A program made the position numbers and the translations under genes. From Chloroflexi bacterium OLB13 (GTDB taxonomy: Bacteria; Chloroflexota; Anaerolineae; Aggregatilineales; Phototrophicaceae): a stretch of DNA of 63,178 bases. The notes beneath the pieces were generated by a model. It searched no databases and had not been told where the DNA came from. It saw nothing but the letters and a program-made list of their open reading frames with translations. Shown piece after piece: positions 50,477-59,871 of the stretch. The first letter of the stretch is position 1. Each line of letters begins with the position of its first letter. The DNA is taken from positions 1 to 63,178 of the forward strand of contig JZRA01000028.1 in NCBI GenBank assembly GCA_001567485.1, given 5' to 3'.

Positions 50477-51415
50477 TTGGAACAATCGACGGAACAGGTG
50501 TTTGACCTCCTGCGGCGTTATGGCGCTGCCGTGATGTCCACCGCCGAACTGCATGACCGTCGCATCGAAACAGCCCGTGATGTGCCTGCCCTCAAGATCG
50601 ATCTGTCGATTGATCAAGAACGCGCGCTCACGGTGCTGCGCGCTGCGGTTGCTGGCGGGGATGCCCCGATCGTCGTACAGGCCGATCCACTCTACGGACT
50701 GCACGACTATCAGGTGACGGCGGTCGCTAACGGACTCGAAATCCCGCGCAGCTCGTGGCAGCCGCTGGCAGCGCTAATGCAGGCGGTATATCGTGCGTTC
50801 GTCACCGCCGACCTGCTCTCGCTCCATCTCGAACCCGTGATATACACCGAGGCGGGCATCTGGTACGTCGGCGGCGCGCGCTCGATTTTCGACGGCGCGG
50901 CGCTGTTTCGTCATCCCGAGGTCGCTAACGCCATCTCAGAGCCGTCCATCGGCCCGCGTTCCTTAAAGGCACTCGGGATCACGTATATCAAGCTCGGCGG
51001 TCAGATCGCCTGTATCGCCAACGGCGCGGGCCTCGCGATGGCCGCGATGGATGCCGTGACACGCCTCGGTGTGCCGTACAATATCACGCCAGCCAGTTTC
51101 GTCGATATCGGCGGAAGCGCGCGCTCGGAGACGGTGCGCACGGCGCTCGGCGTCGTCCTTGAGGACGCCGCGGTACTGAGCATCATCTTGAACGTGTTCG
51201 GTGGCCTGACACGCCCCGACGATGTCGCGCAGGGACTCATCGGGGCCTATTCGTCTTCAATGCGCACGGTTCCGATGGTCATCAGGCTGCATGGAAGCGC
51301 AGCGCAAGCGGGCAGCACCCTGATCCAAGCGGCCGGACTGGACTCTCTCGTCACTTTCGCAGACTCACTGGATAACGCGGCGTCACGGGCGCTCACTGCC
51401 GCGCGAGGCGGATAA
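50477..51415 (+). CDS. sucC: Succinate-CoA ligase beta-subunit paralogue with reduced ATP-grasp domain
   Basis: 312 residues versus about 390 for SucC. The C-terminal flavodoxin-like half is well kept: YIKLGGQIACIANGAGLAMA, SFVDIGGSARSETV, LNVFGGLTRPDDVAQGL. The N-terminal ATP-grasp part is shortened by roughly 75 residues: the Gly/Lys-rich GRGKAGG-type loop is absent, and the EINPL and LDAK Mg sites read HLEPV and GGARS. It therefore may not use nucleotide normally. TTG 50477 has GGCGAGG upstream and lies after a promoter. Its stop overlaps the sucD start (TAATG). Confidence 0.75.
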   Translation: MEQSTEQVFDLLRRYGAAVMSTAELHDRRIETARDVPALKIDLSIDQERALTVLRAAVAGGDAPIVVQADPLYGLHDYQVTAVANGLEIPRSSWQPLAALMQAVYRAFVTADLLSLHLEPVIYTEAGIWYVGGARSIFDGAALFRHPEVANAISEPSIGPRSLKALGITYIKLGGQIACIANGAGLAMAAMDAVTRLGVPYNITPASFVDIGGSARSETVRTALGVVLEDAAVLSIILNVFGGLTRPDDVAQGLIGAYSSSMRTVPMVIRLHGSAAQAGSTLIQAAGLDSLVTFADSLDNAASRALTAARGG

Positions 51416-52283
51416 TGGGACTCTTCACGCGAGCTGATGATCTACGCGTCGTGGTGCAGGGCATCACAGGCGCGAGGGTGGATTTCACACACAGATCATG
51501 CTCGCCTACGGCACTCACATCGTGGCTGGCGTCACCCCCGGCAAAGGCGGTGAGTGGGCATCCGGCATTCAGGTGCTTGACAGCATGACCGAGGCGGTGA
51601 GCATCTCAGGCGCGAATACATCGGTCATCTTCGTGCCTGCCGCGCAGGCTGCAGACGCGATCTTCGAATCCATCGACGCCGGCATCGAACTCATCGTGTG
51701 CGTGACGGAGGGCATTCCGGTTCATGACATGCTGCGCGTTTGCGCACGGCTTCGCGCGAGTAATGCCCGGCTGATCGGCCCGAACTGCTCCGGCATCCTC
51801 GAACCCGACCGGGTATCCATCGGCACCTTCCCCGTTGAAGCCGCCATGCCGGGCCGCATCGGGGTCGTATCACGGTCAGGCACACTGTCGTACGAGGTCG
51901 TCGCCACGCTGACCGCCGCCGGGCTGGGACAGTCGTGTGTCGTCGGTATCGGCAGCGATCCGATTGTCGGAACAACGCTGACCGACGTTCTGACCGCCTT
52001 TGAATCCGACCCCGAAACGGATGCGGTCGTGTTGATCGGCGAGATCGGCAGTATGGCAGAACTCAACGCTGCGGAGTACATCCGCGCCAACATGACCAAA
52101 CGGGTCGTGGCGTATATCGCAGGCGTCAGCGCCCCGGACGGCCTGCGGATGGGCCACACCGGTGCAGTGATCCGCAGCCCGGAAGAGCGCGCGGAGTTCA
52201 AACAGGCGGCGCTGCGCGCGTCCGGCACGCACATCGCGCACAGCATCAGCCAAATCCCGTCGCTGATTAAACCGGGGACGTAA
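51415..52283 (+). CDS. sucD: Succinate-CoA ligase alpha-subunit paralogue, frameshifted
   Basis: ATG 51415 overlaps the sucC stop and opens with the SucD-like VVVQGITG. The expected continuation REGGFHTQ then MLAYGTHIVAGVTPGKGG is in another frame, beginning at 51471. One base is missing at about 51470: a GGC-CGC codon pair reads GG-CGC. The rest is intact to 52283, including the phospho-His motif GHTGAVI and SRSGTLSYE. Either a sequencing or assembly error or a real lesion; a downstream ATG at 51498 would give 261 residues lacking the first CoA-binding strand. Ends overlapping the convergent batE-like gene by 17 bases. Confidence 0.8.
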
Positions 52284-53004
52284 TCACCGGCTCGTACGCG
52301 TCCCGATTGACCCAGCCCTGCCGGCCGTCCGGAAACGATAGGAGCGCCCGTCCGCTTTCCACGGCCTCGATTCGGGCTTCCGCGCCCGCATACACTGTCC
52401 CTAATTCAAACCCTGCGCCGTCGCTCTGGTTGTACAGCACCGCCTCTAGCGCCGTGATCACCGCAGGAGGCGCAAGCCGGACGGATGCGACGCGGACGGC
52501 CAGCAGCACGGTCAGCAGCCCCGCCACGATGCTGAGCGTGACGGCAGCGACGCGAATACGCCGCCGTGTGACATGAACCAGCCATGCGCCGCCCGCCGCC
52601 GCCAGCGTAATCACCGTCAGCCACTGCAGCTCCGCCGCCGAGACCAGCTCAGCGGTCACGCGCTCCAGCGCCGGAAGGATGCGCTGATCCTCCTGAACCA
52701 CGTCTACACGCAGTGAACGGACGAGCGCGAGGCCAAGCTGAACCTCCGACGCGCGCGGCATATCAAGCTGCGCCCGCTTAAAGTACAGCATCGCCCGCCC
52801 CAGATCGTCGTTCATCAACAGCGCCTGCCCTGCATTAATGAACGTTGCCGGTCGCGCATCTTCACCGGCCGCCTGCACCCACAGATCAGCCGCGCGTTCG
52901 AAGTCGCCCGCCTCATACGCCGCTTCAGCCCGTTCCGCCGTGGACTGGCCGACCGCGAGAGACGCCAACAGCGTCAGCGCAACGACGCTAACGAGCCACC
53001 GCAT
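52267..53004 (-). CDS. BatE-like TPR and SH3-type membrane protein
   Basis: 245 residues. Signal peptide at about 1-19, TPR-like helices at about 22-95 (AEAAYEAGDFERAADLWVQA, MLYFKRAQLDMPRA), two TM segments at about 123-170, then a C-terminal SH3-like domain ending FPDGRQGWVNRDA. This architecture and its position at the end of a Bat operon match BatE. ATG 53004 lies within the 3' end of the batD-like gene. Role in the Bat complex unknown. Confidence 0.78.
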   Translation of the reverse strand: MRWLVSVVALTLLASLAVGQSTAERAEAAYEAGDFERAADLWVQAAGEDARPATFINAGQALLMNDDLGRAMLYFKRAQLDMPRASEVQLGLALVRSLRVDVVQEDQRILPALERVTAELVSAAELQWLTVITLAAAGGAWLVHVTRRRIRVAAVTLSIVAGLLTVLLAVRVASVRLAPPAVITALEAVLYNQSDGAGFELGTVYAGAEARIEAVESGRALLSFPDGRQGWVNRDAYEPVITSPV

Positions 53005-54217
53005 TACGCCGCTCCTCGACTGCTTTGACGAACCCGTATGCCCGGTCAACCGCCCGTGATAGGACAGCGTGTGGTTCGGGCGCATAGGCGAGGCCCTCAA
53101 GCTCGGTGAGAACAGCGGCCGCCGCCGAATTCGCTGAAACGTCTCGCATTCCAATATCCGTCAGATACCGCCGCACAAGGCCACCCAGCGCCTCGATTCG
53201 ATTCGCGTCGGATGCGCGACGCAGCCCGGCCCGGAACTGCTGGAAGGCCCGTCTCGCACGCCGCCTGCGCCGCCAAGCCTCAAACTCCGATCGGGCGAAG
53301 GGGATCGCAAGCGCCGAGACCGCCAGCGCCGGGCCGACGATCCACAACAGCCATGCGGGATACGACAGCGGGGGCACGTCGTCGACCAGTGGAAGCGCCT
53401 CGCTGGGGACGAGCGCGCCAGTATCGCGCCGGATGCTGCCGTCCGCCGCCGCGAGCACATCCACACGCACGGCAGGCGCCTCGATATCGACAAATCCGGT
53501 GCGCGGATCAAAGATCGTGAACGGCGCGACCCCCACCTGCACAGTCCCCGCCTCATCCGGTATGGCCGTCCAGCGCAGCGTGACCTCCTGCGTCGCCAAT
53601 GCCCCGTCGAACGTCACGTCCGTCTCACCCGCGTCGGCATAGAGACGCCACGACTGCGGCAGGACAAGCTCAGGCGCGGGACTGGCTTCGAGGTTCGCGC
53701 TTCCCGACAACCGCAGCGTGACACGCACCGCTTCGCCCAGCCGAATCGTCGTCGGCTCGACCGTCAACTGCGGGATCACCGCGCCGACCAGTCCGCCGAA
53801 GTTGTCCGGGGCGGGCGGAACCGGCGCCGCCTCAACCGTGAGCGATTCGCCCGCCACGATCACGGACTGGCCGCTGCCGTCATCAATAAACTGAACGCGC
53901 GGCCGTTCAATCGTAAGCAGGCCGTCTCGCAGCGGATACAGGCTGATCTGGAAAATCGCCGCCTCGTATTGTTTCCCGTTTCGCGTCTCCGAACCTTGGA
54001 ACGAGCGTACTTCGCCGTGCCAAAACCCGTTGAACTCTGGCTGCATCAGCACGATTTCGCGCGACGCGTCTGTGAACGCCGTCACCGTGTAAATCAACTG
54101 TTCGCCGACGAATGCCCGCGGACGATCCAGCGCGACACTCACCAGCACCGGTTCGTCCTGCGCGGCCACGCCGACTGTCAGCACGCCAAGGATCAGCAGC
54201 GGGACAAGCCACCTCAC
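52988..54217 (-). CDS. BatD-like membrane protein
   Basis: 409 residues: signal peptide at about 1-19, two or three immunoglobulin-like repeats (about 25-265; PRAFVGEQLIYTVTAF, PTTIRLGEAVRVTLRL), one TM at about 288-308, and a cytoplasmic Arg-rich helical tail. This is the BatD/BamD-like layout of aerotolerance operons. ATG overlaps the upstream TPR gene (ATGA); its 3' end overlaps the batE-like gene. Confidence 0.85.
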   Translation of the reverse strand: MRWLVPLLILGVLTVGVAAQDEPVLVSVALDRPRAFVGEQLIYTVTAFTDASREIVLMQPEFNGFWHGEVRSFQGSETRNGKQYEAAIFQISLYPLRDGLLTIERPRVQFIDDGSGQSVIVAGESLTVEAAPVPPAPDNFGGLVGAVIPQLTVEPTTIRLGEAVRVTLRLSGSANLEASPAPELVLPQSWRLYADAGETDVTFDGALATQEVTLRWTAIPDEAGTVQVGVAPFTIFDPRTGFVDIEAPAVRVDVLAAADGSIRRDTGALVPSEALPLVDDVPPLSYPAWLLWIVGPALAVSALAIPFARSEFEAWRRRRRARRAFQQFRAGLRRASDANRIEALGGLVRRYLTDIGMRDVSANSAAAAVLTELEGLAYAPEPHAVLSRAVDRAYGFVKAVEERRNAVAR

Positions 54218-54963
54218 CAGCCCACCTCCGGCTCGCCATCCGCGCGCGGCGTCTTTGAAAACGGGATGATCGGATCAGCGTCACGCGCGGCCGCGTCGAG
54301 CAGCCGGAGCGCATCCTCAATCGTCAAGCTGCCGCTTTCCACCGGCGCTGGTGTCGAGTTCGCCTCAGCGCCGAAGTCACCGGAACCCACCTCAGGGGTT
54401 GCGGTTGGATCAGGCTCCAACTCCTCACGCGGCGGCGTGGGTGTCGGGCCGTCGAAGCCACCCGATTCCGGTGTCGGTGTCACGGTCGGATCGGTGCTGC
54501 CGTCGTCCGGCTCGGTGCGCTGCTGCTGCTCTCGTGGCAGCGGATCTTCGACGAACTTCAGCGAGAGTTCGTAGTTATAACGGGCGTCGGCATCGGCGGG
54601 ATCGCGTTCAAGGATCTCGCGAAATGTGCGAGCCGCCGCCGCATACTCACGAGCGTAGAATCGCGCGACGCCGAGGTTGAACGCCGCATCGCGCCATATT
54701 TTGGGCGATCGTTCCTGTGCCGCCAACTCAAGCCACTTCGCGGCACGCAGATCGTCAAGTCCGATCCATGCCGTCCCCGCGCGGAACACGTCGAACGGGC
54801 TGGCGTCAGGCTGCACGGCGGCTCGTTCAAACAGCTGCGCCGCGTGTTCAGTGCCCATCTCGCGGCTTGCCCGGACGGTATCCGGCACGGCGCGCGAGAG
54901 CACAAACGCCACGATCAGCGTTATCAGCAGGGGCGGGCTGAGGCGGCGAATCGCTGCGCGCAC
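54214..54963 (-). CDS. BatC-like TPR membrane protein
   Basis: 249 residues. One TM at about 9-27, TPR helices at about 38-140 (AAFNLGVARFYAREYAAAARTFREIL), then an acidic Pro/Thr/Glu-rich tail. Its place between two VWA genes and batD supports BatC. GTG start comes directly after the stop of the upstream VWA gene (TAGGTG). Confidence 0.8.
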   Translation of the reverse strand: MRAAIRRLSPPLLITLIVAFVLSRAVPDTVRASREMGTEHAAQLFERAAVQPDASPFDVFRAGTAWIGLDDLRAAKWLELAAQERSPKIWRDAAFNLGVARFYAREYAAAARTFREILERDPADADARYNYELSLKFVEDPLPREQQQRTEPDDGSTDPTVTPTPESGGFDGPTPTPPREELEPDPTATPEVGSGDFGAEANSTPAPVESGSLTIEDALRLLDAAARDADPIIPFSKTPRADGEPEVGW

Positions 54964-55917
54964 CTATCCCTCCCGCCGGCGCCAGATGTCAGCGCCCAAC
55001 AGCACCAGCGCAGCCAAGACAGCCCACCCGTATCGCGACACACCGAGCGACTGCAACTGTGCACCAACCGCGCCCAGCTCAAGCTCCTGCACCGAAGCGA
55101 TGACCGCCACGGATTCAACGCCGGTGTCGGTCGCGCGCTGATACGTGCCGCCGGCCGCCTCAGCGATATCGAGCAGGCTGTCCTCGTCCAGCCGTGTCGT
55201 GACGATCTGCCCGGCGTCATTCGCCACAAGGCCGATGCGATTGCCCGCCGCGTCGTAGCGAGGGATCACGTCGCCTTCCGGCGTCCCGTAGCCGATCACA
55301 TGCACGCGAATGCCGAGTTCCCGCGCGCGAGCCGCAGCCACAACCGGATCGCCGATTTGATTCTCACCGTCGCTCAGCAGCACGATCACGCTGCTGTCTG
55401 CGCCCTGTGACGCCAGCGCCTCGATCGCCTGATCCAAGGCGTCGGCGATGACCGTGCCCTGCCGCGTGACCAAACTGCTCGACGCGCTTTGCACGAACAG
55501 CCGCGCGGCTTCGGCGTCAAACGTGAGTGGTAAGTACACATACGCTTCGCCCGCGAACACGATCAAGCCGAATACGTTGCCCTCGGCTTGGTCGATGATG
55601 TCCAGTGCGGTCAGCTTGGCGCGTTCGAGCCGGCTTGGGGTCATGTCGATCGCGTCCATGCTCGCGCTCACGTCAAGCACCAGCATCACCGCGCCACCCC
55701 GCGCGTCGATCAAGTCGAGTTCGACGCCGAAGACGGGATTTGCCAGCGCGACGATCACCGCGGCAAGCCCGCCCAGCCACAGCAGCCTGAGCGGCCGCCG
55801 CGACGACGTCCCAAGCGCCGCGCCCCGCAGCCGACGCCGCCTTGCCCGAACGCGTTCGACAAACGGGATCGCGACCACAAACACAAGGAGGATCAGCCAA
55901 GTGGGTGACGTGAACAT
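54964..55917 (-). CDS. BatB-like von Willebrand factor A membrane protein
   Basis: 317 residues: TMs at about 5-20 and 45-65, a VWA domain with MIDAS motif DVSASMDAID near 82, GTVIADAL and VLLSDGENQIGD, and a C-terminal TM. The domain binds a divalent ion and probably protein partners on the periplasmic or outer side of the membrane. Paired with the VWA gene upstream. Confidence 0.9.
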   Translation of the reverse strand: MFTSPTWLILLVFVVAIPFVERVRARRRRLRGAALGTSSRRPLRLLWLGGLAAVIVALANPVFGVELDLIDARGGAVMLVLDVSASMDAIDMTPSRLERAKLTALDIIDQAEGNVFGLIVFAGEAYVYLPLTFDAEAARLFVQSASSSLVTRQGTVIADALDQAIEALASQGADSSVIVLLSDGENQIGDPVVAAARARELGIRVHVIGYGTPEGDVIPRYDAAGNRIGLVANDAGQIVTTRLDEDSLLDIAEAAGGTYQRATDTGVESVAVIASVQELELGAVGAQLQSLGVSRYGWAVLAALVLLGADIWRRREG

Positions 55918-55926
55918 AGCGGCTGC

Positions 55927-56930
55927 CTACGGCGCGGTATCGAGCACAAACGCGCGGAGCGTCCACTCGGCCAGCAGGCAGATCAACGCCGCGGCCAACA
56001 ATGCGGGCGCCCAGTCTCGCCATGGAATGTACACCTGTCGGCGAACGGGCGTGCGTTCGAGGCGGTCAATCGCCGAGGCCGCCGCGGCTAGACTGGCCGA
56101 ATCCGCCGCGCTGAAGTACCGCCCGCCGCCGATGTCAGCCGCCCGCTGAAGCGCCGATTCGTCCAGATCGGATTCGATCATCGTGATGTTGCCTTCGCCG
56201 TCCGGCGCGGGCACCTGCCCCCTGCGACCAACCCCGATGGTAAAGACTCGAATCCCCACGCCGCCGCAGCCTCGGCCGCCAAGCTCAGGTCAACTCCTGA
56301 GTTCGTCGCGCCGTCCGTGAGCAGGATGATGACCTTGCTCCGCACGGTGCTCTCCCGCATAAGCGCGGCCGACGCCAGCAGCCCAACACCCGATGCCGTG
56401 CCGTCCAGCGCTTGTTCGCCGTCGGCCGTGCGCAGTTCGGAGATCAAGCGGACGCCGTCCAGTGCCGAGCGAACCGTCTGATAGTCAAGCGTCAGCGGAA
56501 CCAGCGTATACGCAGCGCGCGCATAGATCACCACGCCGATCCGGTCGAACTCGCGCCCTGCCACGAAATCCGCGATCACGTCTTTCGCCGCCTCAAGCCG
56601 GTTCAACGGCTGAAAGTCCAGCGCCGCCATGCTGCCCGACACGTCGAGCGCGAACACGATGTCGATGCCCTCGCCGCGGATGACTTCCTGCGCCGTGCCG
56701 GCTTGTGGTCGCGCCAGCGCCACGACGAGCAGACACCACGCCGCGACACGAAGCGTATCCGGCAGCGGATGCAGGCGTACCTTCCAGCTTCGGATGCCGG
56801 TGCGCGTCAAGCGGACGTCGCCGTACAGGCGCGCAGGAAGACGCCTCCGCCAGCGGCCCTTCCAGATCACCCAGCCGGCCGCGATCAGCAGTGGGAACGC
56901 CCACGCATGCGCAAACCGGAACTCATCCAT
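55927..56930 (-). CDS. BatA-like von Willebrand factor A membrane protein, frameshifted
   Basis: ATG 56930 opens a BatA-type protein with TM, MIDAS motif DVSGSMAALD and LLTDGATNSGV. After LSLAAEAAAA the frame breaks at about 56258: the expected LGIRVFTIGVG appears one base out of frame as GIRVFTIGVG and continues through GGGRYFSAADSASLA and a C-terminal TM to 55927. One inserted base before TGGGGATT restores a single chain of about 335 residues, normal for BatA. Intact codon use on both sides favours a sequence error. ATG overlaps the upstream gene by 8 bases. Confidence 0.83.
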
Positions 56931-57717
56931 CGAGAATCTCGTTGATTGCCCGCAGCGCCAGCCGCCGCAGATCATCGGCCTCGTCCGCCGTCACGGGCGT
57001 GGTGCGATATAAAAGCGCCTCGGCCGTGTCTCGCGTTCGCCGCAGCCCATCCGACTCCGGTTCCAGCCGGTAGGCTCGCTGCACAATTCGCATCACCGCG
57101 CGCGATACAGCACGTGGGTCGTCACTGCTGATACGTCCGAGCGCGCGCGCCAGCGCATCCAGCGGATCGGGGGGCGTGGTCAATTCGGCGTCAGGGCGCA
57201 GCTTCGGCAGAACGACCATCAACACCACCACGCATATCCCGGCGACGAGCACGAGACCCGGCCACGGCCAGATCGCGCCCGGAAATCCGACCGCCGGGAT
57301 CGGATCCTCTGCGCCGGCCTCCAGCACGGTTGGCACACTGAAATAGGCTTCCGTCACCGGCACGCGCCGAATATCGCCGCCGCCCGCGCCATAGCCGAGG
57401 TACGTCGGCGGCGTTACGGCGTCCTCCGGCCGCCAAAGCACTACGACGAACGACTGCGATACCGAGTTTCCAACCTGCTCGACCGGCTCGATCGAACGCA
57501 CCTCGAACGGCCCCCACGGATCGGTGATCTGCGGCCACTCGACCAGCGAGGTGTCGGGTGTCAATTCAACCTTCAGCGTCAGGGTGAACGGCTCGCCGGT
57601 CAGGGGCGCGTAGGTACTCGCCTCGAAGCGCGCGCTGACAATCGGTGAGTCAAAGTCCGCCGCGAACGCCGCCTCCACCATGCACAGCACCATCGCGGCA
57701 AACAGCCAACGCCTCAC
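56923..57717 (-). CDS. Bat-operon membrane protein (DUF4381-like position)
   Basis: 264 residues: signal peptide at about 1-20, one immunoglobulin-like domain (about 25-125; LTGEPFTLTLKVEL), a TM at about 152-172 and a helical cytoplasmic tail with Arg/Leu. It resembles a short BatD or the DUF4381 protein found between DUF58 and VWA genes in such operons. ATG overlaps the DUF58 stop (ATGA). Confidence 0.7.
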   Translation of the reverse strand: MRRWLFAAMVLCMVEAAFAADFDSPIVSARFEASTYAPLTGEPFTLTLKVELTPDTSLVEWPQITDPWGPFEVRSIEPVEQVGNSVSQSFVVVLWRPEDAVTPPTYLGYGAGGGDIRRVPVTEAYFSVPTVLEAGAEDPIPAVGFPGAIWPWPGLVLVAGICVVVLMVVLPKLRPDAELTTPPDPLDALARALGRISSDDPRAVSRAVMRIVQRAYRLEPESDGLRRTRDTAEALLYRTTPVTADEADDLRRLALRAINEILDG

Positions 57718-58607
57718 AGCCGCCGTCCTTCCGCGGCCCTACGGCGCATGAATCGGGCCAATGCGGCAATCGGGTCATCGCCGGTCGAGAGCGTCATACG
57801 ATACGCCCCGCTGCGGACGATGGCGCGGGTGCGCGCCTCATCGAACTGCTGCGCACGCTGGGCAAACCGCGCACGCCACGCCGAGTCCCCTGAATCGACC
57901 ACGATCCGCCGCTGAGTCTCGGCGTCTTCGAGGACAACGAGACCGGCATCGGGCCATGCGCGCTCAAGCGGTTCGGAGACCACACAGGCGACCACGTCGT
58001 GCTTCGCGGCGGCCAACGCCAGCGCCGATTGATAGTCCCCCGCCGACGCCAAGAAATCCGACAAGACAAAAATAATCCCGCGCTTACGCTGCGCCCGAAC
58101 CGTCATCCGCAGGGCTGTCGTCAAGTCCGTGCCAAGCAAACTCGCGTCCTGCCCCAACACCGCACGGATGACGCGCAGCACGTGATTGCGCCCCCGGCGA
58201 GCCGGCACGAAGGTCGTACCGCCGCTGTGAACCGTCAGCGCGCCGACGCGGTCGCCCGCACGCCCGCCGATCCACGCGACAGCCGCCGCCAATTCCGCAG
58301 CTACCTCACGCTTTGAACGCGGTGCGCCCGCGCGCATCGAGCCGCTGTCGTCGATCACCAGCATGACGGACAAATCGCGCTCGGCGGCAAACTGCTTGAC
58401 GTGCGGTTCCCCGATTCGCGCGCTGACCTTCCAGTCCATGTGGCGCACGTCATCGCCCGGCTCGTATGGCCGGACGGAATCGAACGTGACGCCGCGCCCG
58501 CGAAAGGCCGCGCGATACGCCCCGATCAAGCTGCTGTCGACCATTTTGCGTGTTCGCAGCTCGATGCGAGCGACGCGGCGTATCAGGTCGGGGTCGATCG
58601 CGCTCAT
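57714..58607 (-). CDS. DUF58 family protein
   Basis: 297 residues. The DUF58 hallmark RPYEPGDDVRHMDWKVSAR is present near 46, followed by a VWA-like part with VIDDSGSMRAG and VLSDFLASAGDY. DUF58 proteins are encoded with MoxR ATPases and probably serve as their clients or adaptors. Cytoplasmic here, with no TM seen. Start overlaps the moxR stop by four bases. Confidence 0.92.
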   Translation of the reverse strand: MSAIDPDLIRRVARIELRTRKMVDSSLIGAYRAAFRGRGVTFDSVRPYEPGDDVRHMDWKVSARIGEPHVKQFAAERDLSVMLVIDDSGSMRAGAPRSKREVAAELAAAVAWIGGRAGDRVGALTVHSGGTTFVPARRGRNHVLRVIRAVLGQDASLLGTDLTTALRMTVRAQRKRGIIFVLSDFLASAGDYQSALALAAAKHDVVACVVSEPLERAWPDAGLVVLEDAETQRRIVVDSGDSAWRARFAQRAQQFDEARTRAIVRSGAYRMTLSTGDDPIAALARFMRRRAAEGRRL

Positions 58608-59572
58608 GCGGGCACTGCGACCCGTGCGATCAACTGCTCGATGATCGTATCGCTGGTGACACCCTCCGCTTCAGCCTCGAAGCTCAAGCTGATCCGGTGG
58701 CGCAGGATGTCCGGCGCGACCTTGCGGATGTCGTCGGGCGTGACATGACCCGAGCCGCGCAGATACGCATGTGCCCGGCTTGCGCGCAGCAAGCCCAACG
58801 ATGCGCGCGGCGACGCCCCAAGCGCGATCAGCGGCGTCAGCGGCTTGAGGCCGTACTGTTCAGGATTGCGTGTCGCCTCGACCAGCGACAGCACGTACTC
58901 CTTGAGCCGGTCATCGACGAAAATCTCGTTATGCACCGCGTGCTGAGCGTTGGACAGGTCACGGGCTTCCATCACAGGCGCTGGCAGCGGCGGGATTTCG
59001 CTGCCCATGCGCTCCATCACCTCGCGCTCCTGCGCCCGCGTAGGATAGCCGATCACGACCTTGAGCAGGAAGCGGTCGAGCTGCGCCTCTGGCAGCGGAT
59101 ACGTCCCCTCCTGTTCGATCGGGTTCTGCGTCGCCAGCACCATGAACGGCGAGGGAAGCATCTCCGTCGCTTCGCCCAGCGTAACCTGACGCTCCTCCAT
59201 CGCCTCCAGCAGGGCCGACTGCACCTTCGCCGGCGCGCGGTTAATCTCGTCGGCCAGCAGCAGATTCGCGAACACCGGCCCGCGCTTCGCCGTGAACTCG
59301 CCCGTGCGTGGGTTGAAAATCTGCGTGCCGATGATGTCGCTCGGCAGCAGGTCGGGCGTGAACTGCACCCGCTGGAACGAGACGTGCAGCGCAGACGCCA
59401 AAGCGCGGACGGTCAGCGTCTTGGCAAGGCCCGGCACACCTTCGATGAGGACGTGTCCGCCGCAGAGCAGGCCGATCAACAAGCGGTTGACCAGTTGATC
59501 CTGACCGACGACCACGCTGTGAACCGCCGCTTCGACCTCTTGGATGCGTGTCTGAATGACCGACTCTGCCAT
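58604..59572 (-). CDS. MoxR-family AAA+ ATPase
   Basis: 322-residue chaperone-type ATPase. Walker A LIEGVPGLAKTLTVRA, Walker B LLLADEINRAPAKVQSALLEAM, sensor LATQNPIEQEGTYPLPEAQLDRF, and the C-terminal lid GASPRASLGLLRASRAHA. It drives assembly or activation of the VWA proteins encoded downstream. ATG 59572 gives AESVIQTRI at the N-terminus; the open frame extends upstream through another gene but without family support. Confidence 0.95.
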   Translation of the reverse strand: MAESVIQTRIQEVEAAVHSVVVGQDQLVNRLLIGLLCGGHVLIEGVPGLAKTLTVRALASALHVSFQRVQFTPDLLPSDIIGTQIFNPRTGEFTAKRGPVFANLLLADEINRAPAKVQSALLEAMEERQVTLGEATEMLPSPFMVLATQNPIEQEGTYPLPEAQLDRFLLKVVIGYPTRAQEREVMERMGSEIPPLPAPVMEARDLSNAQHAVHNEIFVDDRLKEYVLSLVEATRNPEQYGLKPLTPLIALGASPRASLGLLRASRAHAYLRGSGHVTPDDIRKVAPDILRHRISLSFEAEAEGVTSDTIIEQLIARVAVPA

Positions 59573-59574
59573 GC

Positions 59575-59865
59575 CTAATATCCGAAGAGTTGACAAAAGT
59601 TGACCTGCTGCGGTGTCCCGCACGTTTGAAGCACGCTGTTGACCGCCAGCGCGGTGACGACGCACATGGCAATCGCGCCCGCTAACACCACGCATCCACA
59701 ACCGGGAACCGGCCCAAAGTTAAACAGGTTCACGGCGAATTCCACCAGCCCGCCGATCAGCTCAAAAACGATGCCCAACGCGTTCAGCACCGTTCCGATC
59801 ACAAACAGCACGATGCACAGAATACCGCAGCCTGCCGCGATGAGAATAAGCGTGCCGCTGTCCAT
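59575..59865 (-). CDS. Small Cys-containing membrane protein, unknown
   Basis: 96 residues with two or three hydrophobic stretches (about 5-50 and 57-76). Cys residues include the pair in PGCGCVV plus CG and CQL near the C-terminus. No family recognised. It sits 2 bases upstream of the MoxR gene and 6 bases after another small membrane protein, so it is part of the Bat operon. Confidence 0.65.
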   Translation of the reverse strand: MDSGTLILIAAGCGILCIVLFVIGTVLNALGIVFELIGGLVEFAVNLFNFGPVPGCGCVVLAGAIAMCVVTALAVNSVLQTCGTPQQVNFCQLFGY

Positions 59866-59871
59866 AACGTG

